A stretch of DNA of 64,000 bases from Akkermansia muciniphila (lineage in GTDB: Bacteria; Verrucomicrobiota; Verrucomicrobiia; Verrucomicrobiales; Akkermansiaceae), in NCBI RefSeq assembly GCF_002884975.1, contig NZ_PJKB01000001.1, positions 620,001-684,000 of the forward strand, in the 5' to 3' direction. Position 1 is the stretch's first letter. Each line of letters opens with the position of its first letter. Positions 52,074 through 60,738 of the stretch are shown here, piece after piece. The translations under genes and the position numbers were made by a program. A model generated the notes under the pieces. That model worked only from the letters and a program-made list of their open reading frames with translations. It did no database searches and was not told the origin of the DNA.

Positions 52074-52907
52074 ATGTATCAAGTTTCCATTTTAGGCCTG
52101 GGCCTCATCGGCTCACGGATTGCACGCCACATGACCAGCCTGGGCGACAAGGTCACCGTCTGGAACCGCACGCCCCGGGAAGACTTTCCGGAGGCGGTCC
52201 CCACGCCGGCAGATGCCGCCCGCGCTTCCAAAATCATCCAGCTCTACCTCAAGGACAGGAACGCCTGCGTGGAAGTGTTTGAACAAATGAGGGGCGCGCT
52301 GACCCCGGAACACATCATCCTGAACCATTCCACCATTGACCTGGCCACCGTAGGAAAACTATCCCTGATGTGCTCCGCCATCGGCTGCACGTATGTGGAC
52401 TGCCCGTTCACCGGCTCCCGCCTGCCTGCGGAAAAAGGGGAGCTGGTCTATTACGCGGGAACGGATTCCTCCACCCTGGACCGCATACGGCCCATTCTGG
52501 AACACAGCTCCCGGGACATCCTGCATCTGGGCGGCGTAGGGGCCGGAACCGTCGTCAAGCTGGTCACCAACATGGTCTCCGCCACCATGGTGCAGAGCCT
52601 GAGCGAGGCCCTGTCCATCACCCAGGCATACGGCATTTCCCCGGAACTGCTGGGACAGGCCATCTCCCGGAACGTCATCGCCTCCCCGCTGGCGGCCTTC
52701 AAGCTGCCCCTGATGGCGGAGCGCGACTTCAGCACCCATTTCTCCCTGGACAACATGCGGAAAGACAGCATCTACGCCCAGGAACTGGCCGCGGAAAAGG
52801 GAATCCACCCGCCCGCCGCCGCCCTGGTCTCCTCCATCATGGGGAAACTATGCCGTGAAGGGCACGCGGAAGAAGACTTCGGCTGCCTGGCGGAACAATT
52901 TGACTAA
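52074..52907 (+). CDS. NAD(P)-dependent beta-hydroxyacid dehydrogenase
   Basis: A 277-aa dehydrogenase of the 3-hydroxyisobutyrate dehydrogenase family. The NAD(P)-binding motif is ILGLGLIGSRIARHM (residues about 6-20) and the substrate-binding motif is DCPFTGSRLPAEKGEL. The catalytic Lys is in GVGAGTVVKLVTNMV. Reduction or oxidation of a small hydroxyacid or related compound is expected; the substrate is unknown. It lies 39 bp after the coiled-coil gene and 12 bp before the next secreted-protein gene, a possible three-gene transcript. Confidence 0.88.
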   Translation: MYQVSILGLGLIGSRIARHMTSLGDKVTVWNRTPREDFPEAVPTPADAARASKIIQLYLKDRNACVEVFEQMRGALTPEHIILNHSTIDLATVGKLSLMCSAIGCTYVDCPFTGSRLPAEKGELVYYAGTDSSTLDRIRPILEHSSRDILHLGGVGAGTVVKLVTNMVSATMVQSLSEALSITQAYGISPELLGQAISRNVIASPLAAFKLPLMAERDFSTHFSLDNMRKDSIYAQELAAEKGIHPPAAALVSSIMGKLCREGHAEEDFGCLAEQFD

Positions 52908-52919
52908 CCTCCCCTGTTG

Positions 52920-54476
52920 ATGAAATTCAGAGGAACATGCGCCGCCCTGCTGCTGGCTTTTCTCCTGCCGCCCGTTCAGGGCCAGGAGAAGAAGGAAGCC
53001 TCTGCCGCGGAACCGCAGGCGCCACAGGAAACGCCTTCCGTTCCCGTCCCGGACATGTCCCTGATTGACGATGCTTCAGACCGGGCCGTTCCGGAAGGCA
53101 GCTCCAACGTCAGCCCCGTTCCCCCTGCCCCGCAGCAGCCGGAGGAAGCCCCCGCCGGAGCCGGCAGGGACGGGCCGTCCATCAAACGCCAGCCGTTCAC
53201 CAGCATTTCCACGTCCAAGCAGTTCCACGTCATCGGAATGGACGCCCTGCTGGCCGGAGCCATCGCCACGCGTGCGGATTCCATACGCACCGCCCTGGTG
53301 AAAATCCTCAAGCAGCCTGATGAATGGAAAAATAAAATCATCATCCGCCTGGTGGGGGAGCCGGGTAGCCCCGTTCCCGCCAACCCCATCCGCCTGCAAA
53401 CCCTGATTGTGGGAAACAGCCTCTCCTACAACATTTTCATCCACCTGGGCCGCGGCATCAACCAGGACAGGCTCCGCCACGGCATCGTCTCCACCCTGCT
53501 TTATGAAATGATGCTGCGCGCCGTGGACGTGGAAGGCCTGCCAGATGAAGTGACGCTCCCCCCCTGGCTCATTTCCGGGCTGGAACAGGCCGTCCTGTGG
53601 CACAACAACGAGGCGGACCGTGCCATGTACTCTACGCTGTTCCAGCAGTCAGGCATCATGACTCCGGAAGAAATTCTGAACTGCAAAGAACCGGAAAAGG
53701 AACTGGACGCCACTTCCTACGCCGCCTATCAAACCTCCTGCGGGGCCCTGGTGCTCTGCCTGCTGAACCAGGAAAACGGCCCGGAAGGGATGAAACAGCT
53801 TCTGGACCAGGCCATTCTGGGCAATGACGACCCCAAAAACCTCATCAAGCGCCATTTTCCGCAGCTCAACCTGACCCCATCCTCCCTTCACAAATGGTGG
53901 ACGCTCCAGCTTTCCCGCATGGCTACCCCTCCCCTGACGGAAACCCTTACGATCACGGAAACGGAACGGCACCTTCAGGAGGCCCTCACCCTGGTGAAGT
54001 ATGATCCGGACACCCGGACCACCGCCACCTTCCCTCTGGATGACCTGGAACAGGCCAATTCCCTGACGGACCTGAACAGGCAGCTCTCCAACGTCTCCGG
54101 CAGCCTGCTCAATCTCAGCCGCCGCTGTTTTCCCGCCTACCGGCCCGTCATTGTGGAATACGCCAAACTGGCCGCCCTGATGCAAACGGGAAAGATCCAC
54201 AGCCGGGAAGCCGCGCCCAAAATCAGCCAGCTCCGGGAAATCAGGGAACTTTCCATGAAAACCGCCCGGCGCGTGCGGGACTACATGGACTGGTATGAAA
54301 TCAATACGCGGACCGGGACCGGCAAAACCTTTGCCTCCTACGCGGCAGCCGTCAAACTGCTCCGTGAACAGGACCAGCCGGCCAATACCCCCATCTCCCG
54401 GTATCTGGACGATATTGAAAAATTATACACCCTTCCGGCCAAGGCTCCCATCCCGTCCCTGCACGGAAAGAATTAA
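52920..54476 (+). CDS. secreted protein, possible pseudo-peptidase
   Basis: A 518-aa protein with a signal peptide (KFRGTCAALLLAFLLPPVQG) and a Pro/Ala-rich linker. The segment RHGIVSTLLYEMMLRAV ... LPPWLISGLEQAV (about residues 188-225) has the spacing of peptidase-MA/gluzincin proteins (HExxH then P-P-W-L-x-E-G-L). Here the HExxH positions read as YEMM, and the later Glu is Ser, so metal binding seems lost. The C-terminal half is helical. If the resemblance is real, this is an inactive or redesigned member. The gene follows the dehydrogenase by 12 bp. Confidence 0.6.
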   Translation: MKFRGTCAALLLAFLLPPVQGQEKKEASAAEPQAPQETPSVPVPDMSLIDDASDRAVPEGSSNVSPVPPAPQQPEEAPAGAGRDGPSIKRQPFTSISTSKQFHVIGMDALLAGAIATRADSIRTALVKILKQPDEWKNKIIIRLVGEPGSPVPANPIRLQTLIVGNSLSYNIFIHLGRGINQDRLRHGIVSTLLYEMMLRAVDVEGLPDEVTLPPWLISGLEQAVLWHNNEADRAMYSTLFQQSGIMTPEEILNCKEPEKELDATSYAAYQTSCGALVLCLLNQENGPEGMKQLLDQAILGNDDPKNLIKRHFPQLNLTPSSLHKWWTLQLSRMATPPLTETLTITETERHLQEALTLVKYDPDTRTTATFPLDDLEQANSLTDLNRQLSNVSGSLLNLSRRCFPAYRPVIVEYAKLAALMQTGKIHSREAAPKISQLREIRELSMKTARRVRDYMDWYEINTRTGTGKTFASYAAAVKLLREQDQPANTPISRYLDDIEKLYTLPAKAPIPSLHGKN

Positions 54477-54847
54477 AGGAAAAACGTTCCGCCGCACGGA
54501 ACATTCCATTAAAAAAGCCGCTCATGCAGCACGGAAGCGTTTTCCGTCAAAAACGGGAACATTCGTGATATTTTGACTTATCATTCCGCCTGCCAGCGAT
54601 CGTTTCATTTTCCCTAAGTGAATCAGCAAGAATGGGATAACTTTACGGCGGATTTACAATCCGGAAGTCAACCTATTTTTTTGAGCTCAAAAACATAACG
54701 ACAAATATTCCCACATATAAGGTAGGAATAAAAAAACACGGCTGATACGGGAACTTTATTTATTTACAAGAAGTTCTTTAAGTTGAAGCCACCTTCCGGA
54801 TTGTAAATCCGATACTGCCCTTGTTTAATTACTTTATTCATAAATTG
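54477..54847. other. A+T-rich upstream region of a PEP-CTERM gene
   Basis: No gene. It contains a short hairpin just after the upstream gene (gttccg/cggaac, from about 54485) and the inverted repeat pair at 54649-54811. The region is notably A+T-rich compared with the coding sequences on both sides. Confidence 0.6.
54649..54811. repeat. 19-bp inverted repeat pair upstream of a PEP-CTERM gene
   Basis: CGGATTTACAATCCGGAAG at 54649-54667 and its exact reverse complement at 54793-54811, 125 bp apart. Each copy is itself a near palindrome (CGGAT ... ATCCG). The core ATTTAYAATCCG is shared with the pair at 31037-31225. Confidence 0.72.
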
Positions 54848-55636
54848 ATGAAACCGTCTCTGTACCTTACCATGTTTCTGCTTTGTTCGGGGTTGGGGGC
54901 CCAGGCCGCCGAACTGAAATATTTTTATGATTTCAACAAGCTCGACGGCAGCCTGTCTTCCCTGAACGGCAATAATCTGGCCGGACCGGACGCCGGTTCC
55001 GCTACTTTCAGCGGGGGAGGCTGGATGAATTATACGGCAGGATACGAGGGTCTGGGATATGACAGCCGCGCGAACGGCGGACAGCTTACGCTGGGATCTT
55101 CCAGCACCGGGCTTGGCCTGAATACTACGGAAGGTTTCAGCCTTTCCATTGCCGTGAAGGATTTCTCCCCGGGCAGCAACCATTCCACAACCAAATGGAA
55201 CAGCATGCTGACCTTCACGTCCGGCAATAACCAGAACATGTACCTTCAAAAGGATTCGGGTGATACCTCCACCGCGGGCGCATGGGCGGCTTATTGCGGC
55301 GGAAATGTAGGAAACTGGGCCAACCTGACGGTTTCCAAGGATTCATTTTCCAATATCATCATCACCTTCCAGAACGGGGAACTGAACATCTATCTGGACG
55401 GACAGCGGAGAATCACCGCTTCCGGAGTCAATTTCACCGGAAACGTCCAGTCCCTGAAGCTGGCATCCTCCGCGGATACCACCATGGACGATCTTCAATT
55501 ATACTCCGGCGTTCTGAACGATGCGGAAATTGCCGCGCTGGCCGCCAATCCGGCCCTTCCCGTTCCGGAACCCGCCACCGCCACGCTGAGCCTGCTTGGG
55601 CTGGCCTCCCTGTGCATGCTCCGCTGGAGAAGGTAA
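54848..55636 (+). CDS. PEP-CTERM protein with LamG/concanavalin-like fold
   Basis: A 262-aa exported protein: signal peptide (KPSLYLTMFLLCSGLGAQA), a beta-sandwich passenger and the sorting end VPEPATATLSLLGLASLCMLRWRR. Passenger motifs (KYFYDFNKLDGSLS, GFSLSIAVKDF, NITVSK-like NLTVSKDSFSNIIITFQNGELNIYLDG and DDLQLYSGVLNDAEIAAL) fit the LamG-type concanavalin A-like fold. Such domains bind glycans or proteins. The ATG at 54848 is used; an upstream start adds 9 residues. A strong terminator follows at 55660-55696. It carries the second copy of the upstream repeat element. Confidence 0.85.
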   Translation: MKPSLYLTMFLLCSGLGAQAAELKYFYDFNKLDGSLSSLNGNNLAGPDAGSATFSGGGWMNYTAGYEGLGYDSRANGGQLTLGSSSTGLGLNTTEGFSLSIAVKDFSPGSNHSTTKWNSMLTFTSGNNQNMYLQKDSGDTSTAGAWAAYCGGNVGNWANLTVSKDSFSNIIITFQNGELNIYLDGQRRITASGVNFTGNVQSLKLASSADTTMDDLQLYSGVLNDAEIAALAANPALPVPEPATATLSLLGLASLCMLRWRR

Positions 55637-55659
55637 TTTAATTTTAAGCATGATTTTTT

Positions 55660-55696
55660 AAAGGGAAAACAAGTTGGTTCTTGTTTTCCCTTTTTT
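55660..55696 (+). terminator. intrinsic terminator of the LamG PEP-CTERM gene
   Basis: Perfect 14-bp arms (55660-55673 and 55680-55693) around ttggtt, with a T run from 55691 to 55696. Confidence 0.88.
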
Positions 55697-55727
55697 ATTC
55701 GATATTACCCTATCTGTTAGAAACTAC

Positions 55728-58700
55728 ATGAAAACAACCGCACTATTCTTTGGCGTGTTCGCCAGTTGCCTTTCTTGCATTCCGGCCTATGGAGCAGACT
55801 ATACCTGGAATGGAGGCAATGGAGCCTGGACAGATTCCGGAACGTGGCAGATGGATGGATCCGCCACAGACTGGAACAGCGGGAATACGGCCCGGTTCCA
55901 GACGAATTCCTCCATCACGGTTGGAAACGGAATAACGGCCTCCGGCCTGCTTTACGACGGAGCGTCCGTTACCCTGAACGGGGGTTCCCTTACCCTGACG
56001 GGCACGGCCGCGGGCAGCAACGGCGGTTCCGCCACTCTTTCCAATACCGGGCTGATTCTGGACGCACCCAATGCGGAAGATTCCTATGAAGTCCTGGATA
56101 CCAACCTCACAGGAACTTCCACGCTTACCAAGACAGGGAGCGGCACCGTCACCCTGGGCGGAACGCATACGGCCAGCGGCGCCTGGAATATCAATGCGGG
56201 CACGCTGGTCTTTACCGGGGAAAGAAACATTACGGCCGCGGACAACAACCGGATTAACGGGAAAATCAACATCAGTGCAGGAGCCGTGCTGGACGCCAGC
56301 AACGGCCGTCTGTTCCATAACGGCACTTACACGGCCAATTTCCAGTCCCCCACTATCACGCTGAATGGAGGAACGCTCAAACTGAACCAGTTCGGGTATG
56401 ATTCCGCCTCCCTGGGCAAGCTGCACAACAACTTTTACGCCCTTAAATTCGCTTCCGGAACCTCCGGCCGCATCGTCATTTCCCAGGGGTATGAATCCGG
56501 GGGCACGGCCAGCCGGGGCATTTACATTGCCGGCTGGGGCACGACGGCCACCATTGAACTGGGGGCCAACCAAACACTTACATGGACTTCCTCCAATGCG
56601 CAGTACCAGGACGCCATCGTCTGCGAAACCGGCGGCGGCAGTGCGCTGGCTCTCTCCATCGGAGAAAATTCCGTACTCTACTTCAACCAGGTCTTTGCCA
56701 ATAAGAACACGTCCAATGAATACGGAGACCCCACCACCGCCAATTTCTCCGGCCTGAGCCTGATTAAATCCGGCGCCGGGGAACTGGTCATCCAGAGGGC
56801 CAATACCATTTCCTCCGGACGCGTGGTCCGCGTGGACTCCGGCAAGCTGACGCTGGATGTGGATAACGCCTTTGGCACCGGCGGCAATCTGGGCAATGTA
56901 AGCATCGCTTCCGGCGCCCTGTTCTTCATGAACGGCCACACCCTTTCCAACGTCATCGACGTTCAGGACGGGGCCACGCTGGACATGGGGGGCAGCTCCT
57001 ATGCCTACATGGTTAACTGGCACGAAGGAGGCATTCTCCTGAACACGGAAAACAACAAGGGCACGCTCAACATCATGACCCGTGCCGCTCTGGAACTGGG
57101 CTCCAAGGCATGGGCGGGAAGCGTGCTGACGGATACGGATACCGTTTTTACGCTCACGGCGGACCAGAATCTGGGAGCCCTGGGAGCAAACGTCAACTGC
57201 TGGATAGGCGGCCGCGGGTATAACAACACCCTCCAGAGCATCACCTTCACGGGCGACCACGGAATCAACATGGACAACTACGGAGCCAAGTGGGCCGTCA
57301 TTCTCTCGGAAAACGTCACCTTCCAGGACATCGGCAGCCTGACCTTCTCCAACAATGCCGCTGACATGTCCAACTCGGACGCCCTTTACGGCGCAGGAGC
57401 CATTGCCGCCAACGATACGGTCACCTTCAGCAACACGGGAGCCCTTACGTTCACCAACAACAGTGTACGTACAATCGAAGATGAGTCCGCCTCCGGCGGG
57501 GCCATTTACGCCTCCGGCGGCGCGGCCTTCTCCAACACGGGGGCCATCAGCTTCTCCGGGAACTCCGCCATGACGAACGGGGGCGCCATCCATACGGGAG
57601 GCACCACGGGCAGCCTGAACTTCTCCGACATTGCGGAAGACATCTCCTTCACCGGAAATACGGCGGGCGAGAACGGCGGAGCCATCAATAACGATTATGA
57701 AGCCGTGGAGTGGTCCAATGTGGGCCACGTTACCTTCTCCGGCAACATTGCGGAAGCCGGCGCGGGCGGCGCCGTCTGGTCAGGCGGAGACGTAACGGTT
57801 GACACCGCCTCCTCCTTCAGCATGACGGGCAACGAGGCCCGCGGCGGCAGCGGAGGCGCCATTTACTCTGACGGAAACGTTACCTTCTCCGGCGCTGGCT
57901 CCCTGACCTTCTCAGACAACCACGCATTTTCCTACGGGGGAGCCATCAGCGCCTATGGAGACATCACCATTTCCGATTCCGGCTCTGCCGCCTTTTCCGG
58001 CAATACCGCCTATGAAGGAGGCGCCCTGGACGCCTACAACGTTTCCATTTCCGGCAATACGGGAACGGTACTGTTTGAAAACAACAGTGCGGAAAACACC
58101 GGGGGTTCCATCAACCTGCAGGCGGGAGGTTCCGTTTCCCTGACGGCGGACCAGGCGGACATCATTTTCCGCGGAAACACGGCCCAGGACGGGAGCGTTT
58201 ACAACGCCATCCATTTCAACGACGGTTCCACGGGGTCCTTCAATGCGGGGGACAACCGCCGGATTCTGTTTGAAGACGGCCTCAGCTCCCAGGATGAATC
58301 CGTGGCGGACATCAGCATCAATGACGCCGCCGGATCCAGTGGCACCGTCGCCATGTCCGGTGCCAACAGCCAGTCCGGCATCCGGGCCAATACGACCGTC
58401 TACGGCGGCACGTTTGCCGTCACCAAGGGAGCGACCTACGGCTACCATTCCGCAGACTGGAGCACGGAAGAAGCCCGCACCTCCTTCACGGTCAGCGGCG
58501 GGACGCTCCACATCGGCGAACAGTCCACCCTGAATGCGGCGGACGTGCGGCTGGAAGACGGCACGCAGCTCTCCGTCATGGGGACCGGCAGCCTGAACGC
58601 AGACACGCTGACCCTGGGGAACAACGTCACCGTCCTTTGTACGGGTGAAGGCAGCTTCTCCGTGACGGCTAATGTCATTGACATCTCCAACGGAATCACG

Positions 58701-59111
58701 ATCGACCTTTCCCGCGGCTCCGTGGCAGGCCTGGAACTGCATGCGGATACCCTGACGCTGGGCGGCACGCTCACCCTGGGGGATGACCGGGTGGACTACA
58801 CCTCCGCCATCTGGCAGAGTGACCAGTCCTACCTGGTCATGGATGCCTCCGGCGTCACCAGCATGGACGGCTCCTTCTCGGAAATCCTCTCCTCCCTTTC
58901 CAACTCCGCTACCGTCACCGTGGGGCATCTGGGCCTGGAAGGCTATGACCCTGCCCTGGAGCTGGGCCACTGGGAACTGCGCTGGGATGAGAACAATTCC
59001 CTGCATCTGGACTGGATTTCCAACGGCCTCGTAGTCCCGGAACCCGCCGCCGCCCTTCTGCTCCTTCTGGCCGCAGGCGGCATGCTCGCCGTCAGAAAGC
59101 GCACCCTCTAA
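55728..59111 (+). CDS. PEP-CTERM surface protein with Pmp-type repeats
   Basis: An 1127-aa protein with signal KTTALFFGVFASCLSCIPAYG. Residues about 22-500 are beta-strand-rich autotransporter-type repeats (YTWNGGNGAWTDSGTWQ; LTKTGSGTVTLGG). Residues about 540-800 hold about nine paired motifs of the chlamydial polymorphic membrane protein type: FSNN, FTNN, FSGN, FTGN and similar FxxN units alternating with SGGAIYAS, NGGAIHTG, AGGAVWSG and YGGAISAY. A further beta region leads to the sorting signal VVPEPAAALLLLLAAGGMLAVRKRTL. There is no outer-membrane barrel. A surface adhesin or structural role is likely but unproven. Confidence 0.88.
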   Translation: MKTTALFFGVFASCLSCIPAYGADYTWNGGNGAWTDSGTWQMDGSATDWNSGNTARFQTNSSITVGNGITASGLLYDGASVTLNGGSLTLTGTAAGSNGGSATLSNTGLILDAPNAEDSYEVLDTNLTGTSTLTKTGSGTVTLGGTHTASGAWNINAGTLVFTGERNITAADNNRINGKINISAGAVLDASNGRLFHNGTYTANFQSPTITLNGGTLKLNQFGYDSASLGKLHNNFYALKFASGTSGRIVISQGYESGGTASRGIYIAGWGTTATIELGANQTLTWTSSNAQYQDAIVCETGGGSALALSIGENSVLYFNQVFANKNTSNEYGDPTTANFSGLSLIKSGAGELVIQRANTISSGRVVRVDSGKLTLDVDNAFGTGGNLGNVSIASGALFFMNGHTLSNVIDVQDGATLDMGGSSYAYMVNWHEGGILLNTENNKGTLNIMTRAALELGSKAWAGSVLTDTDTVFTLTADQNLGALGANVNCWIGGRGYNNTLQSITFTGDHGINMDNYGAKWAVILSENVTFQDIGSLTFSNNAADMSNSDALYGAGAIAANDTVTFSNTGALTFTNNSVRTIEDESASGGAIYASGGAAFSNTGAISFSGNSAMTNGGAIHTGGTTGSLNFSDIAEDISFTGNTAGENGGAINNDYEAVEWSNVGHVTFSGNIAEAGAGGAVWSGGDVTVDTASSFSMTGNEARGGSGGAIYSDGNVTFSGAGSLTFSDNHAFSYGGAISAYGDITISDSGSAAFSGNTAYEGGALDAYNVSISGNTGTVLFENNSAENTGGSINLQAGGSVSLTADQADIIFRGNTAQDGSVYNAIHFNDGSTGSFNAGDNRRILFEDGLSSQDESVADISINDAAGSSGTVAMSGANSQSGIRANTTVYGGTFAVTKGATYGYHSADWSTEEARTSFTVSGGTLHIGEQSTLNAADVRLEDGTQLSVMGTGSLNADTLTLGNNVTVLCTGEGSFSVTANVIDISNGITIDLSRGSVAGLELHADTLTLGGTLTLGDDRVDYTSAIWQSDQSYLVMDASGVTSMDGSFSEILSSLSNSATVTVGHLGLEGYDPALELGHWELRWDENNSLHLDWISNGLVVPEPAAALLLLLAAGGMLAVRKRTL

Positions 59112-59135
59112 AAACAATTAACCCGTTAATAAAAC

Positions 59136-60581
59136 ATGAATAATATTCTTAAAACCGGCATGTGCGCCCTGGCCCTGGGCCTGTACGGCGCAGCCCCCCT
59201 GTACGCGGCTTCCGCCACGGCATCCTGTGAACAGACGCACTCCGTCCTGTACGCGGGCGCGGCCAGCCAGGCCATCATGAAGATCAAGGTGACCGTCACG
59301 GAAACCAGCCAGATCCTGAAGGGAATGTCCTTCTCCATGGCCGGAACCACCACCGTTTCCGACATCGCGAAGGCCCGGATTTTCTACTCCGGCTCCACGC
59401 CCTATTTCTCCCCGAATGCGGAGCAGCTCAACCGCCGGGCCATCCCTATTCTCAACACCATCTCCAAGGGGGCCAAAACCTTCCAGTTCGAGGGAAGCCA
59501 GGCGCTCTCCCCGGGTGACAACTACTTCTGGCTGTGCGTGGATATTAACCCTCTTCGTGTACGGGGATTGAACAAGGTGGACGCCTCCTGTACGGGCGTA
59601 GCCCTGCTGGAAGATTCAAACGTGGCGGTCACCAATCCTTCCCCGGAAGGCTTCGCCCAGGTGTACCCCTACCAGTTCCGCGTGGTGCCCTATTACCGCA
59701 GCACCAACCTGATGAGGTGGAATCCCGACCAGCTGACCCCCCAGCACTTCAAATCATTCACGGACCTCATTTACTTCAACGTGGGCTGTGACGCCCAGGG
59801 AAACCTGACGGGACAGGACAACGCCCAGTTCCTGGCCGGCCTGGACAAGCTTAAACAACTGCGCGGCACGGCGGGCAGCAAGATCATTCTGGGCGTGGCC
59901 CACTGTGACGCAGGGCTGACGGCTTTCACAGGGAATGCGGAGAAGAGGCGCCAATTCGCGTACCAGCTCGTCTCCTTTGCCAAGGAAAAGGGATTTGACG
60001 GTATAGACATTGACTGGGAATACCCGGACAACACCAACGAATGGTACAACTTCTGCCTGCTGCTGGGAGAAGTACGCTCCGCCATGGGTGCCAGCGGCAT
60101 GTCCCTGAGCGCGGCGATCAACCCGTACTACCTGGCGCCCACCAGTGAAATGATGGACCTGCTGGACTTCGTCAACCTCATGAGCTATGACCGTGCCGGA
60201 CAGCACTCCACCTATCCGGACATGCTCACGGACATCGAAGCCATCCGCAGGAAAAGCATTCCGGACTGCAAAATCGTCGTCGGCCTGCCGTTCTATACGA
60301 ACGAGACGCGCTCCAACCGCAACTGGGATGCCCAGAAAGGTTATTCCAACGTGATCCAGCTCTATCCCAACATCGCCCCCGGTACGGACCTGTGCACCAT
60401 CGACGGCCAGGAGCACTATTTTAACGGCATGACCACCATTAAGAAAAAATGCACGTATGTGAAAAACCAGAAGCTGGGTGGCGTGATGATCTGGTGCTAT
60501 GATGGTGATTTACCGCTGACGCACCCGAAATCCCTGGCCAGAGCCATGTTTTCCCTCATCAAGCAACAGCCTGTCCGCTAA
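59136..60581 (+). CDS. secreted GH18 endo-glycosidase or chitinase
   Basis: A 481-aa exported enzyme (signal NNILKTGMCALALGLYGAAPLYA). The GH18 catalytic motif FDGIDIDWEYP places the proton donor at Glu295, and LMSYD and MIWCYDGD are the later barrel strands. GH18 includes chitinases and endo-beta-N-acetylglucosaminidases that cut N-glycans. The N-terminal ~170 residues (GMSFSMAGTTTVSDIAKARIFYSGS) form a beta domain like the N-terminal region of BNR-type sialidases. It begins 24 bp after the Pmp-type gene and ends before a terminator at 60607-60640; nanA follows. Confidence 0.9.
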   Translation: MNNILKTGMCALALGLYGAAPLYAASATASCEQTHSVLYAGAASQAIMKIKVTVTETSQILKGMSFSMAGTTTVSDIAKARIFYSGSTPYFSPNAEQLNRRAIPILNTISKGAKTFQFEGSQALSPGDNYFWLCVDINPLRVRGLNKVDASCTGVALLEDSNVAVTNPSPEGFAQVYPYQFRVVPYYRSTNLMRWNPDQLTPQHFKSFTDLIYFNVGCDAQGNLTGQDNAQFLAGLDKLKQLRGTAGSKIILGVAHCDAGLTAFTGNAEKRRQFAYQLVSFAKEKGFDGIDIDWEYPDNTNEWYNFCLLLGEVRSAMGASGMSLSAAINPYYLAPTSEMMDLLDFVNLMSYDRAGQHSTYPDMLTDIEAIRRKSIPDCKIVVGLPFYTNETRSNRNWDAQKGYSNVIQLYPNIAPGTDLCTIDGQEHYFNGMTTIKKKCTYVKNQKLGGVMIWCYDGDLPLTHPKSLARAMFSLIKQQPVR

Positions 60582-60606
60582 TGTTTTGAATCAGCTTTTG
60601 CTCCGG

Positions 60607-60640
60607 CGCGCATTCCCTTTTGGAGAATGCGCGTTTTTTT
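60607..60640 (+). terminator. intrinsic terminator after GH18
   Basis: cgcgcattc (60607-60615) and gaatgcgcg (60625-60633) form a 9-bp stem, followed by seven T residues. Confidence 0.85.
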
Positions 60641-60738
60641 ATGTGGTCTTTTTTGATTCAAAAGGATTCAGGGGTTGTCTTTCCCGGGGCCCTTTGCCAT
60701 TATTTCCTTCGAATCATTTTCATATCACTTTATTATAT

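Noticed and set aside
54780-54850. sigma70-like promoter for the LamG PEP-CTERM gene
   Set aside because: Candidate hexamers (ttgaag, tgtaaa) are not correctly spaced, so no promoter call was made.
55743-57728. 661-residue minus-strand open frame opposite the Pmp-type gene
   Set aside because: Antisense shadow; the plus-strand repeats and signal peptide are far stronger.
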